Shown: positions 22,827 through 31,076, counted from the stretch's first letter. The stretch is DNA of 32,845 nt from Desulfobacterales bacterium (GCA_021737185.1 JAIPEL010000045.1:1-32845), one strand, 5' to 3'. The notes: generated by a model from the sequence alone, not told the origin. Numbers and translations are program-made.

Positions 22827-24200
22827 ATGCTGACCGACAGAGAAATCATCGCCACCCTGGAAATGCTCAAAAACGAGCACCTGGACGTCCGGACGATTAC
22901 CTTGGGCATCAACCTGGTCGACTGCGCCAGCCACGACCTGGACCGGCTGCAGCGCAATATCCGCTTCCGGGTCAAGCATCTTGCCGAAAACCTGGTTTCG
23001 GTCTGCGACAGGATCGGAGACAAGTACGGCATCCCGGTGGTCAACAAGCGGATTTCGGTCAGTCCCATCGCCGTGGTGGCCGCCCCGTTCAAGCCCGACG
23101 AAATGGTCCGCGTCGCCAAGACCCTCGACGAGGTGGCCGCAGAGGTGGGCGTCGATTTCATCGGCGGTTTTTCGGCCCTGGTGGAAAAAGGGACCGCCAG
23201 GGGGGATCGATCCTTGATCGATGCCATTCCCCAGGCCCTGGCAGAGACAGAGCGCGTCTGCGCTTCGGTCAACGTCGCCTCCACCCGGGCCGGCATCAAC
23301 ATGGACGCCGTCATGCTCATGGGAAAAACGATCCGCCAGGCGGCTTCCCTGTCCGCCGATCGAGACGGTATCGCCTGCGCCAAGCTTTGCGTGTTTGCCA
23401 ACATCCCCCAGGACATCCCGTTCATGGCCGGCGCATACCTGGGAATCGGCGAGGCCGATGCGGTGATCAACGTGGGAGTCAGCGGCCCGGGCGTGGTGAA
23501 AAAGGCCATCGACCGGGCCCTGGAAGCCGATCCGCGCCTCGATTTGGGCCGTATTTCGGAAATCATCAAAAGAACCGCCTATAAGGTGACCCGAGTGGGA
23601 GAGTTGATCGGACGCGAGGTGGCGGAAAATCTTCAGATCCGCTTCGGCGTGGCCGATCTGTCTTTAGCGCCGACGCCGAATGTCGGAGACAGTGTCGGGG
23701 AGATCTTTCAGAGCCTGGGCTTGACCAGCATCGGCGTGCCCGGCAGCACCGCCGCCTTGGCCCTGCTCAACGATGCGGTGAAAAAGGGCGGGGCATTTGC
23801 CAGTTCCCATGTCGGTGGGCTCAGCGGAGCGTTCATTCCCGTCAGCGAGGATCTGAACATCGCAGAAGCCGCCGCATCGGGGCATCTTTCCTTGGAGAAG
23901 CTCGAAGCGTTGACCGCAGTTTGTTCGGTGGGGCTCGACATGGTGGCGATTCCGGGAGACACCACCGAGGAGACCCTGGCCGGCATCATTGCAGACGAGA
24001 TGGCCATCGGTGTGATCAACCGGAAGACCACTGCCTGCCGGCTGATCCCGGTGCCCGGCAAATCGGCCGGAGACAGCGCGTTTTTCGGCGGCCTCCTGGG
24101 TCAGGCCACCATCATCGGCGTCAACAACGGACGGGGAAAAGACCGCTTTCTGCGCCTCGGCGGTTTGGTGCCGGCACCGATTCAGAGTCTAACGAACTAG
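22827..24200 (+). CDS. PFL family protein (UPF0210/DUF711)
   Basis: 457 residues, the usual length of the UPF0210 family. Start at ATG 22827 after GAGGCG. Hallmark stretches include RTITLGINLVDCASHDLDRL near the N-terminus, VDFIGGFSALVEKGTARGD, VASTRAGINMDAVMLMGK, INVGVSGPGVVKKA, SLAPTPNVGDSVGEIFQSLG and the closing GLLGQATIIGVNNGRG. The fold resembles pyruvate-formate-lyase-like barrels, but the reaction is not established. The ACT-domain protein upstream is its standard genomic partner. It is monocistronic here, between a terminator and a hairpin at 24226-24251. Confidence 0.92.
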   Translation: MLTDREIIATLEMLKNEHLDVRTITLGINLVDCASHDLDRLQRNIRFRVKHLAENLVSVCDRIGDKYGIPVVNKRISVSPIAVVAAPFKPDEMVRVAKTLDEVAAEVGVDFIGGFSALVEKGTARGDRSLIDAIPQALAETERVCASVNVASTRAGINMDAVMLMGKTIRQAASLSADRDGIACAKLCVFANIPQDIPFMAGAYLGIGEADAVINVGVSGPGVVKKAIDRALEADPRLDLGRISEIIKRTAYKVTRVGELIGREVAENLQIRFGVADLSLAPTPNVGDSVGEIFQSLGLTSIGVPGSTAALALLNDAVKKGGAFASSHVGGLSGAFIPVSEDLNIAEAAASGHLSLEKLEALTAVCSVGLDMVAIPGDTTEETLAGIIADEMAIGVINRKTTACRLIPVPGKSAGDSAFFGGLLGQATIIGVNNGRGKDRFLRLGGLVPAPIQSLTN

Positions 24201-24225
24201 AGAATCGCAAGATGAAATAAGACAT

Positions 24226-24251
24226 CCGTCTTCCTGTTTACAGGCAGACGG
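24226..24251 (+). terminator. Probable terminator after the PFL gene
   Basis: CCGTCT-t-CCTG-TTTA-CAGG-c-AGACGG forms a 10-bp stem with one internal mismatch. It lies 25 bp past the PFL stop. The T tract is missing, so efficiency is uncertain. Confidence 0.5.
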
Positions 24252-24260
24252 TGAAAGAGA

Positions 24261-24293
24261 AAATTCGAAATCCGAATATCGAGATTCGAATTT
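24261..24293. repeat. Palindrome carrying 17-mer repeat copy 2, at the cytochrome gene end
   Basis: AAATTCGAA (24261-24269) and TTCGAATTT (24285-24293) flank a core that contains CGAAATCCGAATATCGA (24266-24282), identical to the oleD 3' end at 19021. It overlaps the TAA stop of the minus-strand cytochrome gene and may terminate it. Confidence 0.65.
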
Positions 24294-26463
24294 ACTGTTT
24301 ATCCTTCTCAAACTGTCCCGGCACCTTCCGGTACTTCTCCCCTTTTCCGGCTTCCTTCAAGGAATCGGCCATTTTCTCGATCTCGGCATAGCGGTGTTTG
24401 AGTTCGTAAAATCCGTGCCACCAGGCATAGTCCGGCGCCATCATCGCAGCGCCCATCCGGGCCCGGCGTCCCTCGTGATGCCATAGCTCGTAAAATTCCC
24501 ATTCCAGGGGCTCGTCAAAGTACCGGTCAGAAGAGAGCAGGCCCTTTTCGTAAAGGTCGTCCACGATTTGTTTGGCCGGCTTGTAATACGACTCGTTGTA
24601 GTGTTGAACCGCCGCGTCCAGGTTGTGGAAGTGGTCGTCGGTCCAGGTGGACGAATGGCACTGAAGACAAACCTTGCGCATCTTTTCCCGCTCCGTCTTC
24701 CAGTCCGTGGCGGCCGGAAACGCGGCAAACTCGGAGGGTCGCACCGTCAGCGGGGCCTGGGTCTCCCAGGAAAGGCGCTCGGTCACGTCGTGGGTTTCAG
24801 GCACCTCGGGGGCGGAGGACATATGGCATGCGGCGCAGGTGGGAGCCCTGAAGTCTTTGCCGGCGCGCCAGGGCCGGTTTTCCGCCCGCCACTTCCACCG
24901 GTCCTTTTCGGCATGGTAGATGGTTCCGTGCTTGGATTCCTCATAAATCTCGATCTGTGGATGGTCCGGCCCCAGATGGCACTGGTCGCAGGCCTCCGGT
25001 TTGCGGGCCTCTTCGATGGAGAAGCGATGCCGGGTGTGGCAGCTGCTGCAGCTTCCCCGGCTTCCATCCGGGTTGATCCGCCCTACCCCGACATTGGGCC
25101 AGCTTCCCGGATCCGGTTTTCCGTCGGTGAGTTCGACCACCGTCCCGTGGCAGGAATAGCATCCGGTGGTGCGCTCCACGGCGTTGTTCATCCCGTCGTT
25201 GAGCCAGTAGTCGATCTTCCACATGATCTCGTGGGTATGGGCGTGCTTGCTCCCGGCATACTGCTCGGCCTGCTTCGGATGGCAGCCCGCGCATACTGTG
25301 GGGGTCACCACCGCCGAAATCGGCTTTGAATGATGGGTCAGGTGGGTCTTGAGCACCATGTCGTCTGAAACTGCCCGGTGGCATTTATAGCAGTCGACGT
25401 CGACCCGGGCATGTATGCTGTTTTTCCAGTCTTCGTGAATACCGGCGGTCTTTTGCCGATGGCATTCTACGCAGCTTTTACCCGTGACAGCGTCTTCCTG
25501 CGCTTGGACCGCGAACCGGACCGGAAAATCCCATCGCCAAACGCTGATGCAGGCCAGGATCAGGAAAATGATCACCAGGTTGGTGTAGGCCATCACCACG
25601 AAGGCCCGCTGGCCGGGACCCGGCCCTTTTTCGCCGGAAGCGCCTTGGCCGGCTTCTCCGACAAAAGAGGCCTTTTCCAGAACCTCCGGACCGTGCGGCG
25701 CACCGGCCATGGCCTCGGTCAGATCCTGTCCTGCGGAATGCTTGCCGAAGTGGCGGCCGTCTTTCCACTTGGCGCTGTCGGTCACATCGTAAATTCGGTT
25801 TTCATAGACGATCCGGGCAGGTCTTCCGTCCTGGCCGTCGAAGCGGTGAAAAGAGGTCTCGGAAGAATCCGGCGCCCCCCCGCCTTTGGCCTCTTTTTTC
25901 ATGCGCCGGTGGACCACCGTGACGGCGGTCAGACCGATGCCGACCATCAGGGCAAAGAGAAGGATCTTGACAAAGAGCATGATCCCGAAGGTGCTGCTGA
26001 AAAACTGCTCCCACCGGTCGATGCGGACCCATGTCAGGTAGATTCCGGTCACGGTCAGCGCGGCCATGCAGGAGAGGCCGAGCATCCGCTCCGGACGGGG
26101 AATGCCGCCGGTCAAGCGTCCGGGTTTGATGAAAATGTGGATGTAGAAAATCGCCCCGAAGAAGATCACCGCGGCAAGCAGATGCAGATAGCCGAGCACG
26201 AACCGCAGGATCCGGTGAAGGGGACGCTGGAGCTGTTCCGACCGTTCGAGGATCCGCTCGGGAATGGGGTACTGGTGCCCGTTTCGGATATAGGCCAGCC
26301 CCACGCTCTTGAGCTGCCCTCCGGTGGTTTCCACATGGCAAAAAATGCACCCCTTGCCGGTGCGACGGGCATATTCCTCCTTGCCCGCAGCAGCGCCGCA
26401 AAAAACAAGGAAGCTCACCAACAACGCCGCCGCCCACAGAAGCCTGCGATGAAAGCGTCTCAT
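24292..26463 (-). CDS. Nine-haem membrane cytochrome: haem c, four-helix membrane part, cytochrome b5-like domain, octahaem HAO-like module
   Basis: 723 residues. After a signal peptide (1-26) comes one CIFCH (39-43). Membrane helices lie at ~88-112, 127-147 and 158-184, the first with several His (LHRILRFVLGYLHLLAAV). Residues ~208-263 match a cytochrome b5-type haem domain: IYDVTDSAKWKDGRHFGKHS and APHGPEVLE. A fourth helix (287-309) leads to eight CxxCH sites at 331, 358, 391, 435, 472, 492, 543 and 599, and a tail WHHEGRRARM...PDYAWWHGFYELKHR like that of hydroxylamine-oxidoreductase (HAO)-type octahaem proteins. By helix count the b5 domain is cytoplasmic and the octahaem part periplasmic, so the protein could carry electrons across the membrane. 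The substrate (nitrite, hydroxylamine or other) is not determined. The gene is monocistronic. Confidence 0.9.
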   Translation of the reverse strand: MRRFHRRLLWAAALLVSFLVFCGAAAGKEEYARRTGKGCIFCHVETTGGQLKSVGLAYIRNGHQYPIPERILERSEQLQRPLHRILRFVLGYLHLLAAVIFFGAIFYIHIFIKPGRLTGGIPRPERMLGLSCMAALTVTGIYLTWVRIDRWEQFFSSTFGIMLFVKILLFALMVGIGLTAVTVVHRRMKKEAKGGGAPDSSETSFHRFDGQDGRPARIVYENRIYDVTDSAKWKDGRHFGKHSAGQDLTEAMAGAPHGPEVLEKASFVGEAGQGASGEKGPGPGQRAFVVMAYTNLVIIFLILACISVWRWDFPVRFAVQAQEDAVTGKSCVECHRQKTAGIHEDWKNSIHARVDVDCYKCHRAVSDDMVLKTHLTHHSKPISAVVTPTVCAGCHPKQAEQYAGSKHAHTHEIMWKIDYWLNDGMNNAVERTTGCYSCHGTVVELTDGKPDPGSWPNVGVGRINPDGSRGSCSSCHTRHRFSIEEARKPEACDQCHLGPDHPQIEIYEESKHGTIYHAEKDRWKWRAENRPWRAGKDFRAPTCAACHMSSAPEVPETHDVTERLSWETQAPLTVRPSEFAAFPAATDWKTEREKMRKVCLQCHSSTWTDDHFHNLDAAVQHYNESYYKPAKQIVDDLYEKGLLSSDRYFDEPLEWEFYELWHHEGRRARMGAAMMAPDYAWWHGFYELKHRYAEIEKMADSLKEAGKGEKYRKVPGQFEKDKQ

Positions 26464-26574
26464 TCTCCCTCACTCTTTCGGATATCCGCCTGCCCGGCAG
26501 CATGCGCCAGGCGTCGAACGTTGCGTACCGTCCCGCCAGGGTCGGCGTTTTTCGGGATTCATTCCGTCGTATTC

Positions 26575-26620
26575 GTTTCGCGGAGCGAAACTTCAATAAA
26601 ATCGCGCAAGCGATTTTATT
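26575..26620. repeat. Paired palindromes at the universal stress protein gene end
   Basis: GTTTCGC-GGA-GCGAAAC (26575-26591) is followed 3 bp later by AATAAAATCGC-GCAA-GCGATTTTATT (26595-26620), a perfect 11-bp stem with a GNRA-type loop. The second palindrome contains the TAA stop of the minus-strand gene and probably terminates it. Same family as 16240, 19362 and 31071. Confidence 0.75.
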
Positions 26621-27008
26621 TGATGGACACCACCGGGCAGGGGGACTTCAAGATGACATACTGGGCCGTCGACCCCATGAGCAGCTTTCCGACCTTGGAG
26701 CGGCGCTTGACCCCGACGATGATTTCATCGACATCGTTTTCCTTGGCAAACTGGACCAGGTCTTCTCCGCTTGTCAGGCCGCGGATCAACAGGTGGGTGT
26801 CGCAGCGGACCCCTTCCTGTTCGCACAGGGTGCGGGCATCCTCCAGCCCCTTTTCACTCGCGGTGATTTGTTCCTGCTCGCGATCGCTTCCCTTGACCAG
26901 GGATGTCACGATGTGCACTTCGGCGTCGAAGGCTTTGGCGTGCCTGGCGGCGAGGCGAAGCCCGGAAGCAGCCACGTTCGATCCGTCGTATCCTACGAGA
27001 ATTTTCAT
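26616..27008 (-). CDS. Universal stress protein (UspA family)
   Basis: 130 residues from ATG 27008, with GGAAGG upstream; the longer open frame has no ribosome site. It begins MKILVGYDGSNVAASGLRLA, the usual Usp first strand and loop, and ends with the ATP-binding signature GVKRRSKVGKLLMGSTAQYV (G-x2-x-G-x-GS type), then ILKSPCPVVSIK. ATP-binding Usp proteins act in stress and growth arrest and often sense the energy state. It lies upstream of the multihaem cytochrome on the same strand but is separated by a palindromic terminator. Confidence 0.93.
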   Translation of the reverse strand: MKILVGYDGSNVAASGLRLAARHAKAFDAEVHIVTSLVKGSDREQEQITASEKGLEDARTLCEQEGVRCDTHLLIRGLTSGEDLVQFAKENDVDEIIVGVKRRSKVGKLLMGSTAQYVILKSPCPVVSIK

Positions 27009-27328
27009 GATTTCAGCCTTCCTTTCCGTCTTGTTATTTTTTTTCGGGAAAATGAACCATTCCACGGCCCGCCCGTGAACCTGAATTTCGCACATCGCAC
27101 CGGTTTTTTTTGTTCTTACCACAGTTTACAAGTGGTTTCCAACAGAACGCCGCCAAGACATATCGAACCAATCATCCAGGCTGCGATAGCGCATTTATTC
27201 CGGTGAAGATGAACGATTCCGTTTTTTATTCTTGAACAGACGATGACATTTTCTGTATGAACAGGGCTGGCCTGAATATGGGGGCCTGGCCGAAAAAAGT
27301 CGAATTGAATCCATCGAGAGGGGCATCC
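27009..27328. other. Divergent intergenic region (usp / hypothetical gene)
   Basis: 320 bp without a defensible gene. It is rich in T tracts (27045, 27104, 27221). A weak plus-strand promoter is possible at 27232-27261 (TTGAAC, 18 nt, TATGAA), 68 bp before the hypothetical gene. Confidence 0.4.
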
Positions 27329-27727
27329 ATGATCTACATCGGCAACTTTCTCTACGTCTCCAACCAGCAGGAAACCGCCGAGTCGGAAAGACGCCACGGC
27401 GATTTTGCTTTGCTCGTCGAAGCGGACACGAGTGACGAAGCCATCGGCCTGTTCCGGAAAAGGCTCTCGTCCTACAAAGAAAAGGGGAAATTTTTCGAAG
27501 GCGCCTGCAGCATCTTTTTTGTCAAATTGATGGAGTTTGACCGCCTGCCCCGGAGCGAAGCGTTTATGTTCAATTTCAAGTCCTATGCGGGCGACCCGAT
27601 CCTGCCGTTCATCGAATGTGCGATTCCATCGACTAGCTCCGATGGCTGCAAAATATCCGAATGGCGTGAAAACGTCCCGGAAATCGAAGGCCGGAGGGAA
27701 AATGCATTTCTGACATTTCCCGCCTGA
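27329..27727 (+). CDS. Hypothetical protein (132 aa)
   Basis: Start at ATG 27329, preceded by GAGAGGGG; the open frame extends upstream but without a ribosome site. The protein opens MIYIGNFLYVSNQQETAESE, then DFALLVEADTSDEAIGLFRK, and has a central helix-strand pattern with FEGACSIFFVKLMEFDRLPR. It looks like a small soluble alpha/beta protein. No family, signal peptide or catalytic motif is recognised. It lies 38-90 bp upstream of the PatB-like aminotransferase on the same strand with no terminator between, so the two may be co-transcribed. Confidence 0.75.
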   Translation: MIYIGNFLYVSNQQETAESERRHGDFALLVEADTSDEAIGLFRKRLSSYKEKGKFFEGACSIFFVKLMEFDRLPRSEAFMFNFKSYAGDPILPFIECAIPSTSSDGCKISEWRENVPEIEGRRENAFLTFPA

Positions 27728-27816
27728 AGGGCCCTTACCCCCAAAACAATTCTACAGCAAGGAAGGTGTCAGGGCGATTTTTTTTGCCAGGGTCCGCCGA
27801 AACCGACAGCACTGCA

Positions 27817-28968
27817 ATGGAAATGGCATTGTTTGATTTCGACACATTCGTAGACCGTGGCCAAACGGCCAGCGTGAAGTGGGATCGCTACAAAGACCGC
27901 GATGTCCTGCCCATGTGGGTGGCGGACATGGACTTTTGCTCCCCCCCTGCGGTGATCGACGCCCTGCACCGCCGGGTCGACCACGGGGTGTTTGGGTATA
28001 CGTCGGCACCCGAGCCGCTTGTCGAGTGCCTCGTCGACTTGATGAAAAAAAGATACGGCTGGAAAATCGAACCGGACTGGCTCGTGTGGCTCCCCGGCCT
28101 GGTCACCGGCCTCAATGTCGCCTGCCGGTCGGTGGGCGCCCCCGGTGAAGCGGTCATGTCGGCCACTCCCGTGTATCCCCCGTTTTTGACCGCACCGGGG
28201 CATTTTCAAAAAACGCTGATCCGCGTGCCGATGAGTGAGACCGAGCACCGGTGGGAGCCGGATTTCGACCGGATGGAGGCGGAGATAACGCCGGAGACCC
28301 GCCTTCTTTTATGGTGCAGCCCCCACAACCCTGTCGGCCGCGTGTTTTCCCAGCCGGAGCTCGAACGCCTGGCCGAAATCTGTTTGGCGCACGACGTGAT
28401 CATCTGTTCGGATGAAATTCACTGCGATCTTGTCCTCGATCCCGAAAAATGGCATATTCCGACGGCATCCCTGGCCCCGGAAGTGGCAGGGCAGACGATC
28501 ACGCTCATGGCGCCGAGCAAGACCTTCAATATTCCCGGGCTTTCCTGCGCGTTTGCCGTGATATCCCGGCCCGCGCTGCGCCGGCGATTTACCAAGGCCA
28601 TGGAGGGCATCGTTCCCCATGTCAATGCCCTCGGCTACGAGGCCGCCCTGGCCGCCTTTTCCGATGGATGGGAGTGGCTGGAGGCGTTGATCGACTACCT
28701 GCGGGCCAACCGCAACCGGGTAGCGGAAAGAATCGACCGGATTTCCGGCCTTTCTGCAGCGCCCGTGGAGGCCAGCTACCTGACGTGGATCGACACCCGC
28801 CAGACAGGGATCGAGAACCCGGCCGAGTTTTTCGAAAAAGCCGGCGTCGGGCTCTCCGACGGACGGGATTTCGACGGGGACGGTTTTGTGCGCCTGAATT
28901 TCGGGTGCCGGCGCCGGCAGCTGGACCTCGCTCTAGACCGTATGGAAACGGGCCTGGCGGCTCTGTAG
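27817..28968 (+). CDS. MalY/PatB-type pyridoxal-phosphate aminotransferase (probable cystathionine beta-lyase)
   Basis: 383 residues from ATG 27817 (MEMALFDFDTFVDRG); GTG 27766 would add 17 residues, and neither has an ideal ribosome site. Fold-type I aminotransferase class I/II of the MalY/PatB group: SVKWDRYKDRDVLPMWVADM at the N-terminus, GVFGYTSAPEPL, CSPHNPVGRVFSQPEL, IICSDEIHCDLVL (cofactor Asp) and the PLP lysine K235 in APSKTFNIPG. The C-terminus has FVRLNFGCRRRQLDLAL with the substrate-carboxylate Arg. Members cleave C-S bonds of cystathionine or cysteine conjugates; some double as transcription modulators. It is probably in a two-gene unit with the hypothetical protein before it. 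Confidence 0.9.
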   Translation: MEMALFDFDTFVDRGQTASVKWDRYKDRDVLPMWVADMDFCSPPAVIDALHRRVDHGVFGYTSAPEPLVECLVDLMKKRYGWKIEPDWLVWLPGLVTGLNVACRSVGAPGEAVMSATPVYPPFLTAPGHFQKTLIRVPMSETEHRWEPDFDRMEAEITPETRLLLWCSPHNPVGRVFSQPELERLAEICLAHDVIICSDEIHCDLVLDPEKWHIPTASLAPEVAGQTITLMAPSKTFNIPGLSCAFAVISRPALRRRFTKAMEGIVPHVNALGYEAALAAFSDGWEWLEALIDYLRANRNRVAERIDRISGLSAAPVEASYLTWIDTRQTGIENPAEFFEKAGVGLSDGRDFDGDGFVRLNFGCRRRQLDLALDRMETGLAAL

Positions 28969-28993
28969 ACCGAATTTCAGGATTCATGATCCC

Positions 28994-29014
28994 GAGAAAT
29001 GAATATCATTTCGC
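28994..29014. promoter_or_regulatory. Fur-box-like inverted repeat
   Basis: GAAATGAATATCATTTC contains AATGA-N3-TCATT, the core half-sites and spacing of the Fur box. It lies 70 bp upstream of the predicted -35 element of the Cys-rich/Hpt/response-regulator genes and 26 bp after the aminotransferase stop. A single site without expression data is weak evidence. Confidence 0.3.
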
Positions 29015-29081
29015 TTCGTCGGAGAAAAAACCGGGAAAGTTGAGTGATAAGCCGATGCCAAACGCGATTTCGTTCGGGTGG

Positions 29082-29111
29082 TAGACAGCGCGGCGCCCTG
29101 ATGTATATTAT
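29082..29111 (+). promoter_or_regulatory. Putative promoter of the Cys-rich/Hpt/regulator unit
   Basis: TAGACA (29082-29087) is followed by TATATT (29104-29109, 16-nt spacer) or TATTAT (29106-29111, 18-nt spacer). The predicted transcript starts near 29117, about 23 nt before the Cys-rich gene. Confidence 0.45.
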
Positions 29112-29139
29112 AGGCGTTTTCCAAGACGGGGGGGCCGCC

Positions 29140-29355
29140 ATGGCATTCAAACGGCATCCGGGAATCCAAGGAAAAGTATATGTGCCGGAGTGCACGCAGG
29201 ACGAATCTCGAAAGCACGCGTGTCCGGATTGTTTTTTTTGCCAGCACTGCAGCGACGATCGCTGCCATGCATGCCTGGGCAGGGAATCGAAGCTCGACTC
29301 CTGCCGGCAAAGCAATCTCTGCTTTTCAAGGGAGCGCCGGAAGGGGGGTTCATGA
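29140..29355 (+). CDS. Small Cys-rich protein (71 aa)
   Basis: ATG 29140 opens a basic protein (MAFKRHPGIQGKVYVPECTQ) with nine cysteines within ~45 residues: single, then HACPDCFFCQHCSDDRCHAC in a CxxCxxCxxC run, then DSC and NLC. The spacing suggests a zinc-binding or ferredoxin-like module, but no family is recognised. Its TGA overlaps the ATG of the Hpt gene (ATGA), so the two are translationally coupled; this makes a role in the same signalling path likely. A G-rich stretch precedes the start. Confidence 0.7.
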   Translation: MAFKRHPGIQGKVYVPECTQDESRKHACPDCFFCQHCSDDRCHACLGRESKLDSCRQSNLCFSRERRKGGS

Positions 29356-29675
29356 ATCCCAATGAGTTGATGGAAAAACTGGGCCTGAGCGCAGAGGAGA
29401 TGGCAGAGCTGGTGGCCCTGTTTGTGGATAGCTGCAGGAAGGATCTGGAGCAGATGTCGGCCGCATTGGCAGCCGAAGATGCCAGAGGCGTATCGGAGAC
29501 CGCCCATTCCATCAAGGGAGCTTCGGGCAACATGCGCTTTGAACGGGTGTATGAAATTGCCAAAATCATCGAAGAGGACGCCAGGCGGCGGAGCCTCGAC
29601 AGCATCCAGTCGCAAATGGACCAGATTCGCATCTCCATCGAACACATTGAAGAAGACTTCAAAACCTTTTCCTGA
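29352..29675 (+). CDS. Hpt (histidine phosphotransfer) domain protein
   Basis: 107 residues made of a single Hpt four-helix bundle. The phosphorylatable His lies in ETAHSIKGASGNM, the standard HxxKGxxxx motif. It starts MNPNELMEKLGLSAEEMAEL and ends with an amphipathic helix (QMDQIRISIEHIEEDFKTF). It lacks kinase or receiver domains, so it should relay phosphate between a hybrid kinase and a response regulator. Coupled to the Cys-rich gene (ATGA overlap) and 114 bp upstream of the response regulator, its likely partner. Confidence 0.93.
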   Translation: MNPNELMEKLGLSAEEMAELVALFVDSCRKDLEQMSAALAAEDARGVSETAHSIKGASGNMRFERVYEIAKIIEEDARRRSLDSIQSQMDQIRISIEHIEEDFKTFS

Positions 29676-29686
29676 TAGATCGTTTG

Positions 29687-29724
29687 GCAAAAGATTGCTT
29701 TTGCTGATTGTTTTTGTTATTTTT
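29687..29724 (+). terminator. Weak hairpin and T-rich tract between hpt and the regulator
   Basis: GCAAAAG-ATTG-CTTTTGC (29687-29704) is followed by a T-rich stretch. The stem is 7 bp and AT-rich, so termination is probably partial and might set a ratio between Hpt and regulator. Confidence 0.4.
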
Positions 29725-29789
29725 CCGTGTCTTTTTCGCCAACCAAAAGGCGGCGCGCCGTTTGCGGGCGCCGGGAGGATGGGCCGGCC

Positions 29790-31076
29790 ATGGACAGGAT
29801 CATGATCGTCGAGGACAATCCGGTCTTATTGAAAATTTTACAATCCGGGATGAGAAAATACGAAAACCGGTTTGTCACGCTCACGGCAAAAGACGGTGAA
29901 GAAGCCATCGAAATCCTGCAAAACGAGCCGATTTCCCTCCTGGTAACCGACCTTCAGATGCCCAAGGTGGACGGGTTAACCCTCCTTGCCTACATGAACG
30001 AACACCATCCGGAAATCCCTTGTGTGGTCATGTCGGCCCACGGGACCCCTCAGATCAAGGAAAAAATCGCCCGGGACGTGCTCCGGTTCATTGAAAAGCC
30101 TTTTGAAATCGAGGAACTGGTCGAAACCATCCTGCCGGCGCTGGAAAACGACCAGCCCGGCGGCACCCTGAACGGCATTTCCATCGCCAACTTTCTTCAG
30201 ATGGTCCACATGGAGCAGAAGACCTGCCTGCTGGAGATCGAAATTCCGGACGGTCGAACAGGGTACTTTTATTTCGAAGAAGGGGTGCTCTTCGATGCGG
30301 TCTTCGACAACCTCCAGGGAGAAGAGGCCGCCTTGGCCTTGATACCGAACGAAAGGGCCAAAATCCGGTTCAAGAACCTGGCCAAAGGAACGAAAAAGGT
30401 GACCCGCCGGATCGGAAAAGACCTGATGCCCCTTCTCATGGATGCGATGCGCCTCAAGGATGAATCGAACTTTTCACATAAGGCCGGCATCGAAGAGCAA
30501 GAGGACGAAGGCGGCGGCTTCATGGTCGAAAGTGAGTGGGTCGACCCCGAGGATATGCAGGCCGCTGCGGTGGAAACGGGCTTCATTTTCCCCGATTCTG
30601 ATGACGAATCGCCGCCTCCAGAGGCCACCGAACCAGAAACTGCGCCGGAAGCGGCGCAGACAGGACCGGAGACATCCCCTCCTTCTGCCTACGCCTCGGG
30701 GGCACGGTCGACACCGGCCGAGGCGGCGTCTGCGCTGGCTGGTCTTCAAGCGGTCACCGGCTATCGGGGATCCGCCGTGGCGGACCTCAGCGGCGAGGTG
30801 CTGATTCAAGACACGGTGGAGCCGGATCTCGATCTGGAGCTGATCGGCGCTGTCGCCTTGGATCTGGTTCGGGCGGGGAGCAGGGTCGCAAAAGAAACCG
30901 GGCTTGGAGAATGCCTGGAGGTTCTATTGTCTGCAGACGGCGGCATTCTGCTGTGCGTTTCTCCGGCTCGGCAGGAGTTTCATGCCCTGGTGCTGCTCGG
31001 TGCCAACGGCAACCGGGCCCTGGCAAAAATCGCCCTGAAAAAGATCATGCCTTCCCTGCAGGCCGCCCTGGGCTGA
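29790..31076 (+). CDS. Response regulator with receiver, DUF4388 and C-terminal roadblock-like domains
   Basis: 428 residues from ATG 29790 (GGAGG 12 nt upstream). Residues 1-120 are a receiver: acidic pocket VEDN, phospho-acceptor D54 (LLVTDLQMPKVDG), and K103 (RFIEKPFEIEEL). Residues ~135-235 match DUF4388 (GTLNGISIANFLQMVHMEQK, GYFYFEEGVLFDAV). After an acidic, Pro-rich linker, residues ~315-428 resemble a roadblock/LC7 domain (LAGLQAVTGYRGSAVADLSG...LEVLLSADGGILLCVS). There is no DNA-binding output domain. Roadblock proteins commonly act on small GTPases such as MglA, so a polarity- or motility-type output is plausible. It faces a PilB/GspE-type ATPase across a shared terminator, which fits this idea without proving it. 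Confidence 0.88.
   Translation: MDRIMIVEDNPVLLKILQSGMRKYENRFVTLTAKDGEEAIEILQNEPISLLVTDLQMPKVDGLTLLAYMNEHHPEIPCVVMSAHGTPQIKEKIARDVLRFIEKPFEIEELVETILPALENDQPGGTLNGISIANFLQMVHMEQKTCLLEIEIPDGRTGYFYFEEGVLFDAVFDNLQGEEAALALIPNERAKIRFKNLAKGTKKVTRRIGKDLMPLLMDAMRLKDESNFSHKAGIEEQEDEGGGFMVESEWVDPEDMQAAAVETGFIFPDSDDESPPPEATEPETAPEAAQTGPETSPPSAYASGARSTPAEAASALAGLQAVTGYRGSAVADLSGEVLIQDTVEPDLDLELIGAVALDLVRAGSRVAKETGLGECLEVLLSADGGILLCVSPARQEFHALVLLGANGNRALAKIALKKIMPSLQAALG

Noticed and set aside
24292..26463. Calling the multihaem protein a hydroxylamine oxidoreductase
   Set aside because: The octahaem fold is shared by enzymes that oxidise hydroxylamine or reduce nitrite and others. The catalytic cross-linking Tyr cannot be confirmed without alignment, so only the architecture is reported.
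25378..27078. Long plus-strand open frame (566 codons) across the cytochrome and usp genes
   Set aside because: The minus strand carries nine CxxCH haem sites and a complete Usp fold there. The plus-strand frame also spans the spacer between them, so it is a composition artefact.
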